Source: Rubrivivax sp. (GTDB lineage Bacteria; Pseudomonadota; Gammaproteobacteria; Burkholderiales; Burkholderiaceae_C). From it: a stretch of 64,000 bases of DNA. The notes under the pieces are model-generated. The model had not been told where the DNA came from, did not search any database, and saw only the letters and a program-made list of their open reading frames with translations. Within the stretch, counting starts at the first letter, position 1. Every line of letters starts with the position of its first letter. A program made the translations under genes and the position numbers. Below are positions 41,414 to 50,025 of the stretch, piece after piece. The stretch is taken from positions 62,001 through 126,000 of the forward strand of contig JALHPF010000014.1 in NCBI GenBank assembly GCA_022842595.1, given 5' to 3'.

Positions 41414-42421
41414 ATGAAAAAACTGCAACTGGCTTCTCTGGCTCTGGCTGTCTCGGCCATCAGCGCGCCTGCTTTCGCGCAATCGTCGGTCACCATCTTC
41501 GGCGTCCTGGACCTTGCCGCGCGCTCGGTCAAGAACAACGACACCCAATATCAGCTGGCCGGCAGCGGCCTGACCAGCAGCCGCCTCGGCTTCCGCGGCG
41601 TCGAAGACCTCGGCGGCGGGCTGAAAGCCCACTTCTGGCTCGAAGGCGCCCTGGACCCCGACACCGGCAACGCTGGCGGCCAGACCTGGCAGCGCCGCGC
41701 CACCATCGGCCTGCAAGGCGCGTTCGGTGAAATCCGCATGGGCCGCGAGAAGAACCCCTCGGGCCTGACCTGGGAACAGCTCGACCCGTTCGCCGACACC
41801 GGCATGGGCGCCGTCGGCCGTCTGCAGCTGGCCAACGGCCTCGTGCCGACCGGTGGCAGCTACGCCAGCTATCCGCGTTCGAGCAACGCCATCAGCTACT
41901 ACACCCCGGGCAGCGGTTTCTTCGCGTCCGCCATGGTGGCAGCCGGTGAAGGCGCCCTGGGCAACAAGCATGTCGGTGGCCGTGTCGGCTACAACGCCGG
42001 CAACCTGTTCGCCGTGGTGTCCTACGGCGAAACCCAGGTCACCAGCGGTATCGACCTGGAGCGCTTCACCCTCGGCCTGACCTATGACCTGAAGGTGGCA
42101 AAGCTGTACGGCATGTACAGCCAGAGCGAAGCCGGCGCCGCCGAGCAGGACAACTACCTCGTCGGCGTTCAAGTGCCGGTCGGCGCCTTCACCTTGCGCG
42201 CCTCGTACCACATGATGGAAGGCGGCGGCTCGATCAGCAACCGCGAAGCCAAGCAGTACTCGGTGGGTGCGCAGTACAACCTGTCGCGCCGCACTGCCCT
42301 GTATGCCAACTACGCCGACATCAGCAACACGAACACGGCGCTGACCGTTGCCACGGGTTCGGCACTGTCCACCGGCCGCGACTCCAGCGGCTACGAGTTC
42401 GGCCTGCGCCACTCGTTCTAA
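41414..42421 (+). CDS. Gram-negative porin
   Basis: This 335-residue outer-membrane trimeric porin has a signal peptide (MKKLQLASLALAVSAISAPAFA, cleaved before QSSVTIFG), the betaproteobacterial porin start SSVTIFGVLDLAARSVKN, GLTSSRLGFRGVEDLGGGLKAHFWLEGAL with the RGVEDLG motif, an L3-loop region around GLTWEQLDPFAD, and a terminal aromatic residue (EFGLRHSF) recognised by the Bam complex. It is monocistronic with a strong terminator. Codons are the commonest ones of each family, as in highly expressed genes. Confidence 0.94.
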   Translation: MKKLQLASLALAVSAISAPAFAQSSVTIFGVLDLAARSVKNNDTQYQLAGSGLTSSRLGFRGVEDLGGGLKAHFWLEGALDPDTGNAGGQTWQRRATIGLQGAFGEIRMGREKNPSGLTWEQLDPFADTGMGAVGRLQLANGLVPTGGSYASYPRSSNAISYYTPGSGFFASAMVAAGEGALGNKHVGGRVGYNAGNLFAVVSYGETQVTSGIDLERFTLGLTYDLKVAKLYGMYSQSEAGAAEQDNYLVGVQVPVGAFTLRASYHMMEGGGSISNREAKQYSVGAQYNLSRRTALYANYADISNTNTALTVATGSALSTGRDSSGYEFGLRHSF

Positions 42422-42444
42422 GCACTTCCGGCCTTCGGGCTCCG

Positions 42445-42480
42445 CGAGGGGCGCTGCGTCGCAAGGCGCAGCGCCCCTCG
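42445..42480. terminator. intrinsic terminator after porin gene
   Basis: A perfect 14-bp GC-rich inverted repeat (42445-42458 and 42467-42480) with an 8-base loop lies 24 bases after the porin stop. No long T run follows, only ATTTCA a few bases later. Confidence 0.75.
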
Positions 42481-42544
42481 CCGCATTTCAGCTCGCCGCG
42501 TCCGGCTGCGGTGCCGCCAGGCGCTCGGGCATCATCCTGGCCCG

Positions 42545-43501
42545 ATGCTGCTGTTCATCCTCAAGCGCCTGGCCACCTTGGCTTTGACCCTGGCCGCGGC
42601 ATCGGTGCTGGTGTTCGCCGTGCTCGAAGTGCTGCCGGGCAATGCCGCCGAGATCATCCTGGGCGATAGCGCCACGCCCGAAAGCCTGGCCGCACTGGAA
42701 GCCCGCCTGGGCCTGGACCGCCCGCCGCTGCAGCGCTACCTGACGTGGACCGGCGGCCTGCTGCGTGGCGAAACCGCCCGCAGCATCAGCTACGACACAC
42801 CCACCGCCGAACTCCTGGCCGAGCGGCTGGAAGTCACGCTGCCGCTGGCCGCCATGGCGATGGCATTGACGGTGGTGCTGGCCCTGGTGCTGGGCCTGTA
42901 CGCGGCGTCGCGCCATCGCAAGCTGGGTGATGTCGGCGTGATGGCGCTCAGCCAGCTCGGCATCGCCATTCCGAACTTCTGGTTCGCGATCCTGCTCATC
43001 CTGCTGTTTGCCGTGCAGCTGCAATGGGTCAGTGCCGGGGGCTTTCCAGGCTGGCGGCAGGACGACGGCGGCGGCTTCTGGCCCGGCCTGAAGGCCCTGC
43101 TGCTGCCGGCGGTGGCGCTGGCCGTGGTGCAGGCGGCCATCCTGGCCCGCGTGACGCGTTCGGCCGTGCTCGACGTGATGCGCGAGGACTTCGTGCGCAC
43201 CGCCCGCGCCAAGGGCCTGAGCCGGCGCCAGGCACTGCTGCGCCATGTCCTGCGCAACGCCATGATCCCGGTGCTGACGGTGGCCGGGCTTCAGTTCGCC
43301 AACCTCGTCACCGGCACGATCGTCATCGAGAACGTGTTCGTGCTGCCGGGCGTGGGCCGGCTGGTGTTCCAGGCCATCGGCAACCGCGACCTGGTCGTGG
43401 TGCGCGACGTGGTGATGCTGCTCGCGGCCATCGTCGTGGCCGTCAACTTCCTGGTCGACGTCGCCGCGGCCTGGGTCGACCCGCGCGTGAGGCTGGCATG
43501 A
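42545..43501 (+). CDS. dipeptide/oligopeptide-type ABC transporter permease (DppB-like)
   Basis: This 318-residue inner membrane subunit has the DppB form: an N-terminal helix (RLATLALTLAAASVLVFAVLEVLPG), a periplasmic loop with LGLDRPPLQRYLTW, and the core with EAA-type text RTARAKGLSRRQALLRHVLRNAMIPVL followed by ENVFVLPGVGRLVFQAI. It pairs with the next gene through an ATGA overlap. The matching ATPases and binding protein are not here but at 51006-54360, 6.7 kb away. Substrate unknown; an amidase in the second part suggests amides or peptides. Confidence 0.92.
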   Translation: MLLFILKRLATLALTLAAASVLVFAVLEVLPGNAAEIILGDSATPESLAALEARLGLDRPPLQRYLTWTGGLLRGETARSISYDTPTAELLAERLEVTLPLAAMAMALTVVLALVLGLYAASRHRKLGDVGVMALSQLGIAIPNFWFAILLILLFAVQLQWVSAGGFPGWRQDDGGGFWPGLKALLLPAVALAVVQAAILARVTRSAVLDVMREDFVRTARAKGLSRRQALLRHVLRNAMIPVLTVAGLQFANLVTGTIVIENVFVLPGVGRLVFQAIGNRDLVVVRDVVMLLAAIVVAVNFLVDVAAAWVDPRVRLA

Positions 43502-44349
43502 ACCAGGGCTTCGCTTCCCGCGCGCGGCGCCACGCCAGTTTCATGATCGGCAGTGTGCTGACGCTGCTGCTGGCGGCGGCGGCGCTGCTGTCGCTGGTGT
43601 GGCAGCCCTGGCCGCCGGGCGAGATCGACATTCCCAACAAACTGGCGCCGCCCAGCGCTGCCCACTGGCTGGGCACCGACAGCCTGGGCCGCGACCTGGC
43701 CAGCCAGCTGCTGGTGGGGGCGCAGAACAGCATCGTCGTGGGCGTGGTCGCCGTGGGCATCGGTCTGGTGCTGGGCGTGGCCCTGGGCTGCGTGGCCGCG
43801 GCCTCGGCCGCACGCGGGCGCGGGCTGCTCGACGAGCTGATCATGCGCGCCAGCGACTTCACCTTCGCCTTTCCGGCGCTGCTCTCGGCCATCATGCTCA
43901 CGGCCATCTATGGGCCGGGCCTCTTGATGAGCATCGTCGCCATCGGCATCTTCAACATCCCGGTGTTTGCACGCATCGCCCGCACCTCGGCCGGCGCCGT
44001 GTGGGCGCGCGACTTCGTCACCGCGGCGCGTGCCGCCGGCAAGGGCAACTTCGCGATCACGCTCGACCATGTGCTGCCCAACATCGCCAGCCCGCTGATC
44101 GTGCAGGCCACGATCAGCTTCGCCACCGCCATCCTCGCCGAAGCCGCGCTGTCCTACCTGGGTCTGGGCACGCAGCCGCCGCAGCCCAGCTGGGGACGCA
44201 TGCTGAACGACGCCCAGGCGCAGATGTTCCAGGCGCCGTTGCTGGCGCTGTGGCCCGGCGCGGCCATCATGCTCAGCGTGCTGGGGCTGAACCTGATGGG
44301 CGACGGGCTGCGCGACCTCTGGGACCCCCGGCTAGCGCGCCAGCGCTAG
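43498..44349 (+). CDS. dipeptide/oligopeptide-type ABC transporter permease (DppC-like)
   Basis: This 283-residue subunit begins at ATG 43498 (ATGA overlap with the DppB-like gene). It shows the DppC pattern HWLGTDSLGRDLASQLLVGAQNSI (residues about 56-79), EAA-type text RDFVTAARAAGKGNFAITLDHVLPNIASPLIV, and the end AEAALSYLGLGTQPPQPSWGRML, GLNLMGDGLRDLWDPR. No ATPase gene follows; instead a convergent TonB receptor begins 45 bases on. Confidence 0.92.
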   Translation: MNQGFASRARRHASFMIGSVLTLLLAAAALLSLVWQPWPPGEIDIPNKLAPPSAAHWLGTDSLGRDLASQLLVGAQNSIVVGVVAVGIGLVLGVALGCVAAASAARGRGLLDELIMRASDFTFAFPALLSAIMLTAIYGPGLLMSIVAIGIFNIPVFARIARTSAGAVWARDFVTAARAAGKGNFAITLDHVLPNIASPLIVQATISFATAILAEAALSYLGLGTQPPQPSWGRMLNDAQAQMFQAPLLALWPGAAIMLSVLGLNLMGDGLRDLWDPRLARQR

Positions 44350-44394
44350 CCTCGCCAACGTTCTTGGCGCACCAGCGCTGGGCAAAGTCAGCGC

Positions 44395-46830
44395 CTACAG
44401 GCTGAACTTCAACCCGACCCACACCGTGCGCGGCGCACCCGGTGCGTAGAAGGTGGCGTGGCGCACCGGCCGGTCGCCATTGGCATTGGCCGCGAAAGGC
44501 CGGCCCTGGATGGCGCCGGCGTCGTTGAAGCCGGTGGGGCCCAGTTGCGCGGCGGTGCTGTACTCGCGGTCGAACAGGTTGTTCACCTGGGCGAACAGCT
44601 TCAGCGCCGGCGTCGGCCGCCATTCCAGGCCCAGGTTCGTGACCGTGTAGCCCGGGCTGCGGCCTTCGCCCAGGTAATAGACGCCGTCAGGCTGGTGCTG
44701 GCCGTTTTCGTTGCCACGAGCCAGGCTGGCGCCGACACTGTTGATGTCGGCATTCAGTGACCATTGCGTGCCGATGCGCCAGTCGGCAAACAGCTTGACC
44801 ATGCGCCGCGGCAGCAGCGGGATGCGGTCGCCGGGGTGGATGTCGATCTCGCCGTCGACACCGGGAAAACCGTCCTCGTTGGCTTCGTTGCTGCTGTTGG
44901 ACGAGCCGTCCACGGCCTCGGGGCTGCGGTAGGTGGCGTCGAGCAGGCTCAGGTTGACGCCCATGTTCAGCGCCGGTGTGGGCTGCCAGGCCGCACCCAG
45001 CTCCAGGCCCTGCCGGCGCGTCTTGCCGAAGTTGCGGAAATAGCCGAAGCCGGCGCTGTCGTCGGCCACGAACAGCAGGTCGTCCTTGTTGTCGCTGCGG
45101 AAGACGCCGGCATTCCAGCTGAATCCGCCCGCCACGCTGCCGCGAACGCCGGCTTCCAGGGTCGTCGTCACCACCTGCTTCAGCGGCGGGTCGCCAGCGA
45201 AAGCGTTCGGCAGCTTGCACGGGCTTTCCGGATCTGCGCAGCCGAGCTCGATCGAGGAAGGCGCGCGGCTGCCCTGGTTGGCGCCGATGTACACGTTCAG
45301 CGCGGCGGTCGGCGAAAACGTCAGCCCGATGGCCGGGTTGAAGCGGCTGTAGCGGTGGTCGCCGTCGAGCGAACCGGTGCCGCCGCCGGGCGTGATGGCG
45401 TCGCGGTTCTTCACCTCGGTGCGGTTGTAGCGGCCCGACAAGGTGAGGTGCAGGCCGGTCCGCAGCGTCAATACCTGGCTGGCGAAGGCGCTCCAGGTAC
45501 GCGTGCGGCCGCGCAGGTCGACACGGGTGTCGTAGGGCTCGCCGTCGGCATCGCCGCCGGTGATGCCGTCGCCGAAAACGCCCACGCCGGTGATGCTGCG
45601 GTCGGGGTTCAGGTAGCCGAGTTCCGAACCCTGGGTGAAGTGGCTGCGGCTGCTGTCGAAGGCCGCGCCGGCCAGCAGCTGGCTGGGCAGGCCGAAGACC
45701 GGCGCATCGGAAACCAGCTGCGCCGTGAAGCCCTGCTGACTTTGCTGCGTGCGTGTCTGGTTGATGACGCCGGTGCACTTCTCGGCCGGCTCGTCGCGCT
45801 CGCGGGCATTGGTGATGCAGCGCGCACTCGGGAAGGGGGTGTTGGCCGTGGTCTCGCCGGCGGCGTACAGCGCCTGGTCGAAAGCATCGTCGTTGATGTC
45901 GCCGTTGTAGGTGCTGGTGCGGATCTTCCGGACGTACACGTTGCCGCTGAAGCCGAGCTTCTCGCCCAGGGCCTGGGTCAAGGCCAGGTTCACCAGGCCG
46001 GCGCGGTTCTTCGTGTTGTCGGGCTTGGTGTAGACGCTGGCGCGGTCGCGCGCCAGGAAGCGCTGTTCCTGCAGGCCATTGCCGTTCAGGTTGGTGTCGG
46101 CCGCGGCAGCGGTGATGGACCAGGCCGTGTCGCCACGCTTCAGGCCCAGCTTGGCAAACAGCTGGCCGACGTCCGAAGGCGAGTCGACACGCCACCCGTC
46201 TTCCTTGAACTTCTGTCCGGTCACGTACCAGTGCAGGCCACCGGTCTGCTGGCCGCCGGTCTCGAATTCGGCAGCGACACGGCCGTTTTCGCCGGCCAGC
46301 ACCTGCACCGAACTGCCGGGGTGGCTGCGGCCGTCCTTGGTCTGCACCGCGAGCGCACCGCCCAGCGTGTTCAAGCCGAACAGCGGGTTCGAACCGGGCA
46401 TCAGGGTGACGCCGGCGATCGCGGCCTTGGGGATCAGGTCCCAGCTGACGACGTCGCCGAACGGCTGGTTCATGCGCACGCCGTCGAGGTAGACGGACAG
46501 TCCCTGCTGCGTGCCCAGCAGGGGCGACGCGGTGTAGCCGCGGTAGTTCAGGTCCGGCTGGAACGGGTTGTTCTGCACCTCGTTCAAGTGCACGCTGCCC
46601 AGGCGGCGGCCCATGAAGCTGCTGAGGTCCAGCGCATGGCTGGCATCCAGGTCGGCGGCACGCAAAGTCTGCACGTTGCCGGGCACCTGGTTGGCGGGTA
46701 CGCCCAGGCCGGGCAGCGGGCTGACGCCGATGATCTCGACACGGGCCGGGGTGCTGGTTTGCGCATGCGCGGCGGCCATCACGAAGATGCCGCTGAGCGC
46801 CGCGGCGAGGGGCAGAAGTCTGGTTTTCAT
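44395..46830 (-). CDS. TonB-dependent outer-membrane receptor
   Basis: This 811-residue precursor has a signal peptide (about 22 residues, ending HAQ), a plug domain (residues about 35-160, with RLGSVHLNEVQNNPFQPDLNYRGYTASPLLGTQQGLSVYLDGVRMNQPFGD and GSNPLFGLNTLGGALAVQTKDG), and a 22-strand barrel ending in GLKFSL with terminal hydrophobic residues. This plug type is common in proteobacterial receptors of unknown ligand and is not a classical siderophore receptor. Three ATGs are close (46842, 46839, 46830); I use the last, about 11 bases after an AGGGA. No TonB/ExbBD in the window. It is divergent from the CYTH gene. Confidence 0.9.
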   Translation of the reverse strand: MKTRLLPLAAALSGIFVMAAAHAQTSTPARVEIIGVSPLPGLGVPANQVPGNVQTLRAADLDASHALDLSSFMGRRLGSVHLNEVQNNPFQPDLNYRGYTASPLLGTQQGLSVYLDGVRMNQPFGDVVSWDLIPKAAIAGVTLMPGSNPLFGLNTLGGALAVQTKDGRSHPGSSVQVLAGENGRVAAEFETGGQQTGGLHWYVTGQKFKEDGWRVDSPSDVGQLFAKLGLKRGDTAWSITAAAADTNLNGNGLQEQRFLARDRASVYTKPDNTKNRAGLVNLALTQALGEKLGFSGNVYVRKIRTSTYNGDINDDAFDQALYAAGETTANTPFPSARCITNARERDEPAEKCTGVINQTRTQQSQQGFTAQLVSDAPVFGLPSQLLAGAAFDSSRSHFTQGSELGYLNPDRSITGVGVFGDGITGGDADGEPYDTRVDLRGRTRTWSAFASQVLTLRTGLHLTLSGRYNRTEVKNRDAITPGGGTGSLDGDHRYSRFNPAIGLTFSPTAALNVYIGANQGSRAPSSIELGCADPESPCKLPNAFAGDPPLKQVVTTTLEAGVRGSVAGGFSWNAGVFRSDNKDDLLFVADDSAGFGYFRNFGKTRRQGLELGAAWQPTPALNMGVNLSLLDATYRSPEAVDGSSNSSNEANEDGFPGVDGEIDIHPGDRIPLLPRRMVKLFADWRIGTQWSLNADINSVGASLARGNENGQHQPDGVYYLGEGRSPGYTVTNLGLEWRPTPALKLFAQVNNLFDREYSTAAQLGPTGFNDAGAIQGRPFAANANGDRPVRHATFYAPGAPRTVWVGLKFSL

Positions 46831-46929
46831 CAGCGACATCATCCCTGCAATCTCTACGGGAATTCTTCCCGCCGTGCCCCTGCCCGTGCAAACCCCGAGG
46901 CACGTCCGCCACATCGGCAGAATCCGCGC

Positions 46930-47463
46930 ATGCCCAGGAACATCGAGATCAAGGCCCGGCTCGATGCCGGCATCGACGCCCTGCTGCCGCGTGCCTGTGC
47001 CGTGGCCGGCACCGCGCCCGAACTCATCGCGCAGGACGACAGCTTCTTCTGCGTGCCGCAGGGCCGGCTGAAGCTGCGCCAGTTTGCCGACGGCTCGGCC
47101 GAGCTCATCCACTACCACCGCGCCGACAGCGCCGAGGCCAAGGCCAGCGACTACGTGCGCGTACCCGCGCCCGACCCGGCCGCCCTGCGCGAAGCCCTGG
47201 CGCGCGCTTGCGGACTGCTGGGGCGCGTGCAGAAGCAACGCTGGCTGCTCGTCGTCGACCGCGGCGGCTTCAGCACGCGCATCCATCTCGACCGCGTCAC
47301 CGGCCTGGGCGACTTCATGGAACTCGAGGTGGTTCTGCGCGACGGCCAGACCGACAGCCAGGGCCAGGCCGTGGCCGAAGCGCTGATGCTCGAACTCGGC
47401 CTGCAAGGCGCACCGCGGCTGGCCGGCGCCTACCTGGACATGCTGCCCGTCAGTCTTCGGTGA
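46930..47463 (+). CDS. CYTH domain protein (class IV adenylate cyclase/CyaB-like)
   Basis: This 177-residue protein has the CYTH fold, starting with RNIEIKAR, the acidic/basic metal and triphosphate motif as in CyaB-type proteins, followed by QDDSFFCVPQGRLKLRQFADGSAELIHYHR, the KQRWLLVV strand, and LDRVTGLGDFMELEVVL, in which FMELE supplies metal-binding Glu. The family includes adenylate cyclases and tripolyphosphatases; activity cannot be assigned. It stands alone, with no strong ribosome site visible. Confidence 0.85.
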   Translation: MPRNIEIKARLDAGIDALLPRACAVAGTAPELIAQDDSFFCVPQGRLKLRQFADGSAELIHYHRADSAEAKASDYVRVPAPDPAALREALARACGLLGRVQKQRWLLVVDRGGFSTRIHLDRVTGLGDFMELEVVLRDGQTDSQGQAVAEALMLELGLQGAPRLAGAYLDMLPVSLR

Positions 47464-47624
47464 CTTCCTCACCAAGCCTCTCCCTGGGCGCGTTAGGGGG
47501 TGGTGGTCATGGCGTCCCACTGCGTGGGGATTCAGCGCCGCCCGGCTGATTTCACAGTCCGCCCCGGCGCAGCGTCAGGCACCCACACCGGGACGACCGG
47601 CACGCCGCAACGGAGCTTTGCACC

Positions 47625-49013
47625 ATGAACGACTCGATCCTTTTCTGGAACGCGGTAGCCCTCGAGGCCGCCCGCGTGGACTTCGCCAACCTGGGCTCGG
47701 CCAACCCGGCCGAAGCACCCCAGCAAGGCGGCCCGACCTTCACTTCACGCGCCCTGGCCATCGCCCACCTGGCCATGCACGACGCCTACATGGGCGCCAC
47801 CGGCGGCATCACCTACCTGCCCTACACCGCCGCCGAGCTGCACGCCGGCCCGAACGTGGCCGCTGCACGCGTGGCCGTGGCCACCGCCGCCTGCGTCACG
47901 CTGACGGCGCTGTACAGCCGCCAGGAAGCCAGCTTCCTGCAACGCCACGCTGAATTCGTGGCCAGCCTGGGTGCGGTCGACGACGAGGTTTCGCTGGGCC
48001 TGGCCTGGGGCAACCTGGTCGGCCAGCGCATGCTGGCCGAACGTGCCAACGACGGCTCTGCCGGGGCCAACGGCGCCTACGCCCCCAGCACCGAACCCTA
48101 CCGCCACCGTGCCGACCCGATGAACCCCGGCCAGGGCTTCCTGGGCGCGCAATGGGGCCGCGTACGCCCCTTCTGCATCGACCGCCTGACCACCGGCAAG
48201 ATCACGCTGCAGCCGCCGCCGGTGCCACCGCTGGCCGGTGCCGCCGAACAGCAGCGTTATGCCGACGACTTCAACGCCGTCAAAGCGCTGGGCAGCGTGT
48301 CGAGCACCACCCGCACGCCCGAGCAGACCACCATCGGCATCTTCTGGGGCTACGACGGCGCGCGCAACATGGGCACGCCGCCGCGCCTGTACAACCAGGC
48401 GGTGCGCGCGATCTCGATCAAGGCCCTGGCCGGCGACACGCTGGAAATGGCCGAGAGCAAGAACGCCCGGCTGTTCGCCGGCATCAACGCCGCGATGGCA
48501 GACGCCGGTGTCGTCGCCTGGCACGAGAAGTACCTGTTCAACGTCTGGCGGCCGACGCTGGGCATCCGCGAAGCCGACAGCGGCTGGGGCCCCAGCGGCC
48601 GTGGTGACAGCAACGCCGGCACCGTGGGCGACCCCTACTGGACACCGCTGGGCGCGCCGCAGACCAATGGCAGCCTGCGTGAGGGCGTCACGCCCAACTT
48701 CCCGGCCTACCCCTCGGGCCACGCCACCTTCGGCACGGTGGCACTGGAACTGGCGCGGCGCATGCTGGGCCTGCAGCCCACGTTTGAGTTCGACCTCGTG
48801 TCGGAAGAGCTGGATGGCCGCGCCCAGGGCGCGCGCGGCGTGCGCATGCGCCATGTGCGCCGGCTGACGATTGCCCGCGCGATCGAGGAAAACATCCTCA
48901 GCCGCGTCTACCTGGGCGTGCACTGGGAATTCGACGGGCGCGAAGGCGAAGCCGTGGGCCGGCAGCTGGCCAGCCTGATCGCGCCGGAATTCCCGCAGCG
49001 CATCACTTCGTGA
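47625..49013 (+). CDS. vanadium-dependent haloperoxidase/PAP2-type protein
   Basis: This 462-residue protein has every vanadate/phosphate-binding residue of the vanadium haloperoxidase and PAP2 superfamily: Lys302 and Arg309 (KYLFNVWR), Ser364-Gly365-His366 (YPSGHATFG), and Arg427 and His433 (RVYLGVH). These enzymes oxidise halides with peroxide; the PAP2 phosphatases share the site. Length and the long helical N-terminal half fit the bacterial haloperoxidase-related group better than small phosphatases. No signal peptide is visible, unlike many family members. A GGAG precedes the ATG. A LysR gene converges and overlaps by 11 bases. The halogenase gene at 1-1101 is far away and not clearly linked. 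Confidence 0.85.
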   Translation: MNDSILFWNAVALEAARVDFANLGSANPAEAPQQGGPTFTSRALAIAHLAMHDAYMGATGGITYLPYTAAELHAGPNVAAARVAVATAACVTLTALYSRQEASFLQRHAEFVASLGAVDDEVSLGLAWGNLVGQRMLAERANDGSAGANGAYAPSTEPYRHRADPMNPGQGFLGAQWGRVRPFCIDRLTTGKITLQPPPVPPLAGAAEQQRYADDFNAVKALGSVSSTTRTPEQTTIGIFWGYDGARNMGTPPRLYNQAVRAISIKALAGDTLEMAESKNARLFAGINAAMADAGVVAWHEKYLFNVWRPTLGIREADSGWGPSGRGDSNAGTVGDPYWTPLGAPQTNGSLREGVTPNFPAYPSGHATFGTVALELARRMLGLQPTFEFDLVSEELDGRAQGARGVRMRHVRRLTIARAIEENILSRVYLGVHWEFDGREGEAVGRQLASLIAPEFPQRITS

Positions 49014-49917
49014 GCTGCGCCGGCAGCGCCGCGGCCAGGTAGTCGTAGACGCGGCGCACCACCGGGCTGCTGCGGATCTCGCGGTGCACCGCCAGCCAGC
49101 AGGGCAGCGGCGGGATCTGCAGCATCGGCAACACCACCTGCACGCCCGGCAGATGCGGCAGGGTGTAGCGCGCCACGAAGCCGATGCCGACACCGGCGGC
49201 GATCAGCTGGCCATACGCGAGCTGGTCATCGGTGCGCAGCACGAACTGTTCGCGCTGCAGCGGCAGGCCCATCGCGGCGAAGCCCCGTTCGATGGTGTCG
49301 TCCCTGTCATAGCCCAGCAGCCGGTGCCGCGCCAGGTCGGCGGGCTGGCGTGGCGTGCCGGCGGCCTGCAGATAAGCGCTGTGGGCACAGGCGACGATGG
49401 GCACTTCACCCAGCTTGCGGGCGATCAAGGCCGTCTGCGCGGGTCGCAACATGCGCACGGCGATGTCGGCCTCGCGGCGCAACAGATTGCTGACCAGGTT
49501 CGATGCCACCAGCTCGATGGCGATGCCGGGCTCCTCGCGCTGCAACCCGGCCAGAACCGGTGGCAGCAGGTAGCTGGCCGCGACCACACTGGTGGTGATG
49601 CGCACCGTGCCGGTGGTCGCCGTTCGGCGGCCGGCCAGCGTGTGCTGCACGGCCTCGGCTGCGGCCTGCATCTGGCGTGCGGCATCGGCAATGGCCAGCG
49701 CCGTGGCGGTGGGCACCACGCCGCGGCCGGTGCGTTCGAACAGCGGCGCGCCGAGCTGGGCTTCGAGCTCGGCCACATGGCGGCTGAGCGTGGGCTGCTG
49801 CGCCTGCAGCTGGCGTGCCGCGCCCATCAGGCTGCCCGCGTCCAGCACCGCCAGAAAGCTGCGCAAGAGTGACCAGTCGAATCGGTCGGGGATGGCCCGA
49901 GGGGTCTTTGTTGCCAT
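49003..49917 (-). CDS. LysR-family transcriptional regulator
   Basis: This 304-residue regulator has the LysR helix-turn-helix (DWSLLRSFLAVLDAGSLMGAARQLQAQQPTLSRHVAELEAQLG, residues about 13-55) and a CrgA-like effector domain. It is divergent from the epimerase gene, with palindromes in the gap, one of which overlaps its own ATG. It probably represses itself and controls the epimerase operon. I start at ATG 49917; a longer frame to 49989 adds no conserved residues. Confidence 0.92.
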   Translation of the reverse strand: MATKTPRAIPDRFDWSLLRSFLAVLDAGSLMGAARQLQAQQPTLSRHVAELEAQLGAPLFERTGRGVVPTATALAIADAARQMQAAAEAVQHTLAGRRTATTGTVRITTSVVAASYLLPPVLAGLQREEPGIAIELVASNLVSNLLRREADIAVRMLRPAQTALIARKLGEVPIVACAHSAYLQAAGTPRQPADLARHRLLGYDRDDTIERGFAAMGLPLQREQFVLRTDDQLAYGQLIAAGVGIGFVARYTLPHLPGVQVVLPMLQIPPLPCWLAVHREIRSSPVVRRVYDYLAAALPAQLTK

Positions 49918-49942
49918 ACAGAAATGTATAGCTGGGCTACAT
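49916..49942. promoter_or_regulatory. candidate LysR operator, overlapping inverted repeats
   Basis: ATACA-GAAA-TGTAT (49916-49929) and ATGTA-N9-TACAT (49924-49942) are perfect inverted repeats that share the central TGTA. They overlap the LysR ATG and lie upstream of the divergent epimerase gene. The TGTA/TACA half sites are alike in both. Confidence 0.5.
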
Positions 49943-50025
49943 GTTCCGACGATCGACGAATGCCGGCCTCGCGCCCACACTGCGGCCATCGACGGCAGCT
50001 TCGTGCCGTTGCAGGAGACACCGCC

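Noticed and set aside
44353-44369. CGCCAA-CGTTC-TTGGCG hairpin as terminator between the DppC-like and receptor genes
   Set aside because: Only a 6-bp stem and no T run; too weak to annotate.
44764-46929. Long upstream extension of the CYTH gene frame
   Set aside because: The frame is open only because it is antisense to the TonB receptor; conservation and the ATG place the CYTH start at 46930.
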